Positions 47,101 through 56,100 of a DNA stretch of 64,000 bases are shown here, piece by piece; position 1 is the stretch's first letter, and every line of letters starts with the position of its first letter. The notes below the pieces were generated by a model. The model was not told where the DNA came from, ran no database searches, and worked only from the letters and a program-made list of their open reading frames with translations. This DNA comes from Diphasiastrum complanatum (lineage: Eukaryota; Streptophyta; Lycopodiopsida; Lycopodiales; Lycopodiaceae), in contig CM055106.1 in NCBI GenBank assembly GCA_029204225.1, positions 13,137,364 to 13,201,363 on the forward strand, read 5' to 3'. The position numbers and the translations under genes were made by a program.

Positions 47101-50100
47101 TTTTGGTTTCGCAATTTCATTGACACTGGTACATATGCTGTTGCAAAACATGCTTTGCTTCTGTTTGATTGTTGCATATTCAGGATGATATTCTGCCCAA
47201 CTAGCTTCGTTATCCACGTTGTAGTGGCACATGGTAATGAACCAGTCGACTGAGAGACACTGACTAAGATGGGGGCAAAGGGTTTGAGCCCTCTCAGATT
47301 TTTATTCTTGGATTTTTCAATTTGTGAGTTTATTGGAAAATGGAACAGAAGATGAATGGCCAATTTAGTTGTAGAGATGCACATTTAGCTGGACAAATAG
47401 GACGTCCTCATTTAGAGCCCATATTCTCACAAGGACCTTTATATAAACTACACATCTCTATTGGTGGACTTGGCCCCATATTTCATCCTTTATTTAGGGA
47501 CTTTAAGGCACTTGGCCACCAGCTATGCTTTTAGTTAGATCTTCCTGAAGTGATGACATGTGAAATTTTCTTAATTCTTCTATGAGGAAGTTAGGACTTC
47601 ATTTGATTGGCCTTGCTGGCTACTGCTGGCCTTCTTTATGATGGAGACTGCCCTTCACCCCCGAAGAATCGATAACAGCTCAGTTTGTGGATCTTTGTAC
47701 AAATGTATACTAATGTGCAGGTATGTTTGTGCATGTGATGTACACCTACTCTTGGGCAATGATGCCTTTTTATATTATCACTCTTGGGAAAGATTGAACA
47801 GAGTAGGGATGGGTGGTCCTCATAACATCGAAGGTTGCATGTCTTCTTCGTATGCAGGGTACTGTCCTACTCATAACATCGCTATATAGTTGGCTGCTTT
47901 TCAACTAGACTACCAAAAGATTTGGACGTTGATTCTAGAAAAATTTGAAGCTTAGAGGCATAGAGTACTTGCTAGTGGTAGGTGATTCAATGTAGGAGTA
48001 ATCTGAGGGTTATTCCTCACAAAGAGCCATCAACAGTGTTATTATGTTCATTTGGATCAATGAATCTCTCTCTCTCTAGACTAGATTTAGGCATTATGTG
48101 CTTCATGCATATGCTCCCTTGGCAGTACACACGTGAGTTGTACTACTCCATCTTTTATGCCTTTTGGCATTAAAACATGTTAGTAAATCTCTCTCTCTCT
48201 CTCTCTAAATCCCATTCTTCTATAGTGATGCCTAATCTGGATCCTAAGACCACCCCTTCAGCCCCCTGCCTTCCTGGTGATCCATACCCTCCTAAGGTGT
48301 ATGAGTTTGGTGAGGAAAGAGAAGTGTGAGCACATCCATGCATCAGCTGTCATCGAAGGTTAAGCAAGCCACAAACAACTGAATTTCTTGAAGAGGCAAC
48401 TAACCAATTGTAGGGTAGGAATCAGTCTTTGTTTAAAGGCAACTAAAGGTCCAAGGGGCAGCTAAGGCAACTAACTTTATTATAAGGACCTTAATTTAAG
48501 GGCAGTGACTAAGATTTTTTCAAAAATGGCAAGTTTGAATGATTGAGGATTACCTAAAGCTAGTAAGCTTGATGGCAATAACTTTCCAAATAGTAAGTGC
48601 AAAATATTCTCATGGATTGAGAATATTGGGAAGTTGTTATGGGATGAAAGGGATTAGGGAGAATACCAAAAATGGAAAACAAAGGCTCATCATATCATTA
48701 ACTTTATCAGTCAAAGATGTGATAATTCCTCATATCAGGGATGCTCCTGGACCCAAGGAAGTTTGGAATATTCTTAAAAATCTATACGGGAATGTTAATC
48801 GATTATGGATTTTGTTTTTGACAAATAAATCATATACACTGAAAGTGAATATAAGGGAATCATTGACAGACTACTTTACTAAAGTGAAGATCTCAAGGGT
48901 CAACTCATAGCAGTTGGTGAAAGGGTCCCTGATTTAGTTAATAGTGTCTATTGTGCCTAATAGTTTCCGGTTGCATATCAAAATTTTGTCATAAAGTTTT
49001 CTCTACGAGAGACTAAGCCAAGTTCCGACGAATTGAATGCTATATTACTATAGGAAGAAATCAGACGTCTTAATTTCATGAACAGGGAATACTTCAAAGA
49101 GCAAGCATTCATCGCCAGAAGGCAAGGACAAAATTATAGGGAAGGACGAAAAGGCAAGGTGGACACAGGAAAGCAGAAGCAACAAAATCAGTAAGAGGAT
49201 GGTATGGAGACAAGTCCTAAGCTGAATGGTAATTGTGATGATTGCGGCAAGTTTCGAGATTATGCTGTTGAGTGTAAAAAGAAGAAATTGAACAATAAGA
49301 AACAAGTGGGAAATTTTGTAAAGGGCGAAGAATCTTATAATGAGAAGGGAAGCATTTTGATACTTGATTAATGTGAGTTGTTTTCAGCATCAACATCATC
49401 TAGTGATAAAGGAGGAAGATTGTTGGTGCATGTATAGGTTCAGGGGCATCTAAGCATATGACACCTCATCGAGAGTGGTTGTCCAATTTTCAACAGTAGG
49501 ACGATGGTGCTAAATGTCAAGTTAGGTGACAATTACATATATATGACATTAAATGTGTTGGAAAAGTTCAAGTTCAGTTACCTTAAAGTTAAAATAGGAG
49601 CCATCAAAGATGTTCTTTATGTACCTGGCATAAAGAACAACTTACTTAGCTATTACAAATCAACACATGATGGTGCAATTTGATGAAGAACGTTGTCTTA
49701 TCAAAAAGAAAAAGAATTATGTGGTAACGGAAGGAGTTATCGCTGGAATATTTATGAACTTCAAGCTCTAGTGAGTCATCAAGCGGGAGTTGTAGAGATG
49801 GATGGAAAGTAAGTAATGGCACGGAAGATTTGGTTGTTTGAACTATAATAGCTTGCAAGTTTTGAGGAAATATAATATGCTTATTGTCTGTCCTCAGATT
49901 GTGACACATAACAACTTATCTGAGTTTCCCATGGACAAAAAAATTTCTTCTAGTACTTTTAGGGCGAAGGATATCCTTTAGCTGGTTCATATTGATTTGT
50001 GTGATCCTATGAAGGCACAATCATTTGGGGGAGCAAGCTTTGTCTATGCTTTTGTGGTTGATCATTCTAGGAAGACATGGATATATATTTTAAGTGATGC

Positions 50101-53100
50101 TTTTAAATGTTTTACTTGGTTCAAGGCATAGGTGGAAAAGTAAATTGCAAACAAATAGAGATCCTATGTTTGGATTAAGGGGGCGAGTACCTTTCTACAG
50201 AGTTTCAAATATTTTGCAAAAACAGTGGAATAAAGAGACAATTTGTAGGTACAAATGCGCCTCAACAAAATAAAGTGCAAAAAGAAAGAACCGCTCAATT
50301 GCCGAGTGTGCTAGGAGCATGGTAAAGGGTAGGGATCTTCCAAGTTCTTTTTGGGGAGAAGCATTTCAAACAGTGGTTATCTTTTGAATAGAAGTCCTAC
50401 TATACTCCAGAAGAAGCATTAAAGCCAAATGTAAGTCATGTGAGAGTTTTTGGAAGCATTGTGTATTCTCATATTCTTAAGGACATGAAAATTAAGTTGG
50501 ATTCAAAAGCAATTCTTGGTTATGATGATCAAGAAAAAAGATATACATTATGGAGGGAAAAGAAGAATCGGTTTGCAAGTTAGACAAAGCATTATATGGT
50601 CTTAAGCAAGCATCCATGGCATGGTACACAAGCATTGCTTCATACTTTGAGTAGCTTGGGTTTCGCGGTAGTTATGAGTCTACACCGTATGTTTTGGTCA
50701 AAGATGATCAGATTGTTATTGTGGTGATGTATGTTGATGATCTTATCATTATTTGAGGAGAGTGAGGATGAGGATGAGGGTGAGGATGAGGGGCGTCCTG
50801 CCTCTTAATCTGTCGCTCTTTTTGATGAGGACTTCCATTTGATTGTTTAGGTGGAGGATACATGAGACTCAGCAGCACCTATTAGGAGGAGGCTTAGAGC
50901 TAGGAGAGCTTAGACTATAGGAGCTTGGGTTGTAGATGTTGATAGTTTTTACTAGAATCTAGATTCTAGTTTCTAGGTAGTAAATACTAAGCTCTCACTT
51001 GGAACTTATAACATCTAAGTCCTAACTCCTAATAGTTGAGTCTTGAGTCTTAACTCTTGACTGTCATGAGAAGGCAAGAAATTGGTGGTGCAAACCATTG
51101 AAGATCTGAAGGCCCATGATCTTCTAACAACTTGGGACTAGATGGAAGAGAAGTCCTCTTTTATCCTTTTTGTTCCAGATCATCTCATAATATAATTTCA
51201 AATTTGTTGGCAAAAGACATAGGAGTAAATTATAAGATGCCATATTTAGAAGCACAAGTTACTTTTACTTATGGAAGCGTCTCTATCTATCTTGTTATTG
51301 GAAAGTAAAAAATATAGGTTGGAGTAGGAACGGAGATGGTTTACTTCATGGTGGCGCCACGTCAAAGAGTATGCAATCTTAGGCACGGTGCCATGGCATA
51401 AGGAGCACAATCCTATGGTGAATTATGCAAAGCAAGAGGTAATCTGGGAGCATTGTGGCAAACATGTAAGAGTCTCTGCAGAAGGCTTGGAGAATAGGCA
51501 CTTTGTTGGTACTTCTTTTAATGATATCTTATTGTTGTGCAAAAGTGAACAAGAATACAAAGAACACCTTGAGATAGTCTTCAAGTCCTTCATGGAAAAT
51601 CCTCTTTGTAAGAGGGAAAACAAGTAAATTCAAGCAAAGATGGTTTCACCTCCTCTTTCAAGATATAGGAATGTGGCTCGGCCTCCTCCTCACTTTGTGT
51701 AGTTGTTGGAGGTGTGGAGCAACTCTTGGATGGGAGCAACAGCTTGGCTTGGAGGATCTTCACCATCTCTTGAGGAGCTACGATATCTTGGATCACCTTC
51801 GGTCTTCACCATCTCTCTTTCTCTCTCTCCTCATTTTCTTGCTCTCTCCCTCTCTCCTCTACTTGGGCATTCTACCATTTGTACACATATCTCTCTCTCC
51901 CCCTCCCCTCTCCTACTCGACCTACGTGTAACCTCTTCTCCATTGCATTTTCTCTCGTTCCCCCTCATTCTCTCTCTACTGCCCCCCCCCCTCTCCCCTT
52001 GACCTCCTACATGGCCTCATCTCTCTCTCTCTCTCTCTCTCTATTTGTTCTACACTTGGCCCCTTCCTACCCTTTCCACTTTCTCTCTCTTCCATTCTCT
52101 CTCACCATTTGAAAAACTACATACAATCGGAAATCTGAGCTCAGGACAGCTGTAAGAAGTCATATTTTATGACATGCAAGTGGAATTTCACAATTCTAGT
52201 ATGTTAATGTATGGTCACTATGGTGTTTGACTTAACTCAAACTTGAACCTTTAATATCTTAGAACTCTAGCAGTTCATTATTGTGAATGGAAGGAGACAA
52301 TGGTGTTGTCCTTTATAACTTTTTTGAAATTTCATTGACCAAAATGTTGTTGTTACAGGCGTTAGAACAACAGATAAGAAGTCGTGAAGATCTCCAACGA
52401 AAGCAAGAAAAGATAAATAGAAAATATCTACCAGCGCGTGAGAGAGAGCCCCAGCTTTCTCCAGGATATCTTGAGGGTGCACTGGAGGAGGTTTGATTTC
52501 TGTTCCTTTGCTTTATGTTCTCTTTTGATGTTTTAATAGCTCTCCGCTTCAGAGGGTGCAAGTACAAAAACTTTTCTACTGGAGAAAAACTGGTGAAATT
52601 ATTGAAGACTTGCACAAAGAGCACTCTGCTGAAAGCAGAAGGGACCATTGGCTATAAATTTTGACCAAATATGAGTTATTTCTTAGTTAGTGGTTACAGT
52701 GCTGTCTTTAGTGTAATGACATCAGGGTCCTCGTTTCACTGGCAAATGATTGTGATGTGGCCATTGAATGTAGGAAGAAGAAAGAGATGAGTATAATGAG
52801 GGAAAGAAGTCTTTAGATGCACGCAGGTTTCAAGAGCAGCTGGAAGCAGAGGGTAGAGCAGAAAAAAGAATAATAAATGCCAAACGGGTAAGATTCTCAA
52901 TCATCTCAGTCTCATTATTGAATTTTTGACTCAGGAAATGCACGTGCTTTGGCTAGAATTTGAGTGCTTCTTTTGAGGAGTTATGAGTAACATAGCAGCC
53001 AACCACATTCACAACTGTGGCATCAGAATACTGATGCATATGGAATTTTACAATTCAATTCCGATGGTAGTATTTCCGTAACTAAAGCTTTCCATGGTTG

Positions 53101-56100
53101 TTCTCTAAGTTTGTACTTTGTATCATTGGTCAACTGGTATGTGACATGTACACCTGCTCTTTTTGTTGTATGTTAAGATTGGAGAAGTGGAGCAACTATC
53201 AATCAAACAAATAGAGAATACTATAGTGGTCTTCATTCCATTCCTTCTGCTTGTGCTGGTTAAGCTATTAGTTGGATTTGGATTTGGATTTATACAAGAG
53301 AATAAACTCAAAAAATATTTTCATTGCTTCACATTCTCTAGACATGAATTGTGCAGCAAACACGGCCAATAAAGGATACTCCATTGAAGCATGCGAAGGA
53401 AAGACTACCTCCACCACGTTCAAAACCTGAAGTGGAGGAATCTTTTTCAGAAGAAAGTGAGGGTGAGCCCTCAGAATATGAGAGTGATCCGCAAGAAGCT
53501 GAGGTGGGGTTCAATGATGAAGCAGAACAGGAAGGAGATGAAGAAGCAGAAGAGGAGGAAGAGGAGGAAGAAGAAGATGACAGAAATTGGAGATCAGAAG
53601 AAAGAGGTCGATCGCAACTGAATGAGGTATGGACCATCATTACTGTTCAATACATGAATTGTGCAATGTGCTTACCAATAGATCCAGATTTTGTCAGGGA
53701 TTTAAGTATTCTTCATCGTTTGTGAGATTATCTCTCTCTATATGGGTTGCCATTGCTAAGTAGTTGCGTGCTTGCTTTTCACAGCAGAGATTTGCCTGTT
53801 CATATAGGCGGCAGAAGTTTTTACATCTATGGCCTTTGCAGTATCTGGCATCTACATGACCTGCTTAAATCTAGTTTATAAAACTCATGTGTCTATTTTG
53901 GGCATCTGAAGTCTATTTTAGGTATTTCTTCAGGATTTTGAAGGAGCCTTCAAAGTCTAGTTGCCAGGGAATGCATTCCCATCCCCTGAGAATGGGGAAA
54001 TGTTGTTCTCCACCACAGGAGTGTGGAGGAACACTCCCTTTGCAATGGAACGTATTCCAACCTGTTCTGAGCTATATTCCTCATGCAGCTCAAGGTTTGG
54101 GACGAATTTTCTCCCCTTTGCACACCAAATGTTTTTGTTCACCACGCCTATTGTTTTTCCTCCCAGTTTACATTTTATCTATAATTGAGTGCTTAAATTT
54201 TGATCTACAGAATAATAATACTTTTAATACCTGTTAGGAAAAAATAATATGTGATAACATCGCATTCCCCCGAACCCTCCTCCCCGGAAAATGTTCTCGT
54301 GTGGGGGTTTCTTGATGACTCTGGCCATCTTTCAGAGGCTTTGATTTTCTCAGTGCAAGTTTGTATGTGCATTGGATAAGTACTCATTTGATGCCATACG
54401 AATATAACTTTGTCCACCTATTCATGGCCTAGCCTGGTTATCCATGGGGATCGGCTCATGACTCTTGTTGACATTTTGGTGGCTCATTCTGCAGCAGGGC
54501 CCTTGGGTGACAAGGTAGCTATTGAACAGGGGAGGGAATAGGCAGTCTAGAGTTCTAGGAACTAGATTCAGCTTAGAGGGCTGGAGATTATACATAGCTT
54601 TCAGCTTGTAGCTCTACTTTGCCTATGTGAAAGTATATAGTGTGACAAAAACCATATATAGTGTTTCAAATTTTTGCCTGTAGAGTACTGGCCTAAGCTT
54701 GCTACATGGAATGTGTTAACTTATTCAGCAAGTTAGCCACCTGCTTCAACCCTTGCCAGCTCCTCATCCCCATGTGTCAGTGAGATTTGGTGCAGTAACT
54801 GAGCCCTCCATAACCTTGATGGGAATGTACTTCAGTCCCCTGTTCACCTGCTTGAAGGGCTGGTTGAGTTAATACATTAGGGATGAGGAGCTGGCACAGG
54901 CTGAACACTGTCTTGATTCAATGAGCAATACTACATGGATGATTGGGTATGGAAGAGGAAGAAAACTTGTGCTGGTTGGTTGTGACAAAAATTATGGAAC
55001 CCTTTAATTTTCCTAGGTTGGATTGTTAGGGTTGCCCAACATATTCAAAAGGCCCCTTGTCGGTCTATAGACTAGTCTCATGGTCTAATTTTTTTAGGTG
55101 TATACTGTATCCCTTTCATGAGACTCATGTGTGTTTAAATCCAGCCAAAGCCTACATCCAATACCATACCATTTTTTTACTTGGTAAGATTGTCTGGCTT
55201 AAGTGAGACCTACTATTTATGTATGGTATTTGCTCACTTTTCATTATGGCTTCCTTAATAGTAGCATGTTTTGCAAAGGATTAAAGGGGTTAAAGCTTTT
55301 GTAGGGACATAAGTAATTTTGAAGAAGGTGCCTATCTAAGCAATGCAAGCATCATATCACCAGCTTTACTTTGAGTTTGTTTCAGCATGAGTTGGACATG
55401 GTGAAGCTTTTAAACTGTTTGCCAAAGCTAATGCTTGGTTTGCCAAAGCTAATGCTTGGAAAACAATGAAATCTTTGTGATCCATTCTTAAATTGAAAAT
55501 ACATGCAGCCACACGATCCAGTTAAAAACAATTATATCTTTGTGATGCATTCTTAAATTGAGAATACATGCAGCCACACGATCCAGTTAAAAACAGTGAA
55601 AGTTTCTAAGATGTCCCTTTTTTAAGCGCTCGAACCATCCTACCTGTTCTTTGGAATTGCTGTAATAGTTTCAGTTATTGATAGTTGTCATATTTGTAAC
55701 TGGTTGTATAAAATCACATCGATGTTCTATGTGCTATTTGTTCGCTCTAGTATCTGAATAATGCCATTCACTGGACTAAATTACCGTGTGGTTGTGGCTC
55801 TTGTAGAAGAAATACAGTAAGAAAAACTACATGTCTGCAAACTTTTAATTTACCAAAAAGATTGTAAATAGAAGTTTGCTGAAGGTGGTCATTTATTGAA
55901 CAAGAAGAAAAGCTGAAAATTGGCATGCTGTCAATCAGCTAGTAAGGTCACATAGCTCTCAAATATGCGAGGCTTTCAAAGACACTCACAACTGAAAGCA
56001 ATGCCACATTGACCTGGGGAGTAGTTGTTGCTTCAAGTGGGTAGATGTTAAAAGCAACAACTTATTTATGCTTGTTTTACCTTGAGAACTTCATATAATC

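Larger units (their letters stand above)
47069..52358 (+). other. LEO1 intron 7, 5,290 bp
   Basis: Its first 1.4 kb hold no recognised feature apart from short CT repeats near 48063 and 48186-48208. Then follow the Copia, hAT and Gypsy relics and a CT-rich tract. Confidence 0.85.

Noticed and set aside
51671-52112. Ser/Leu/Pro-rich frames before LEO1 exon 8
   Set aside because: CT-rich low-complexity DNA within an intron; no conserved motif.
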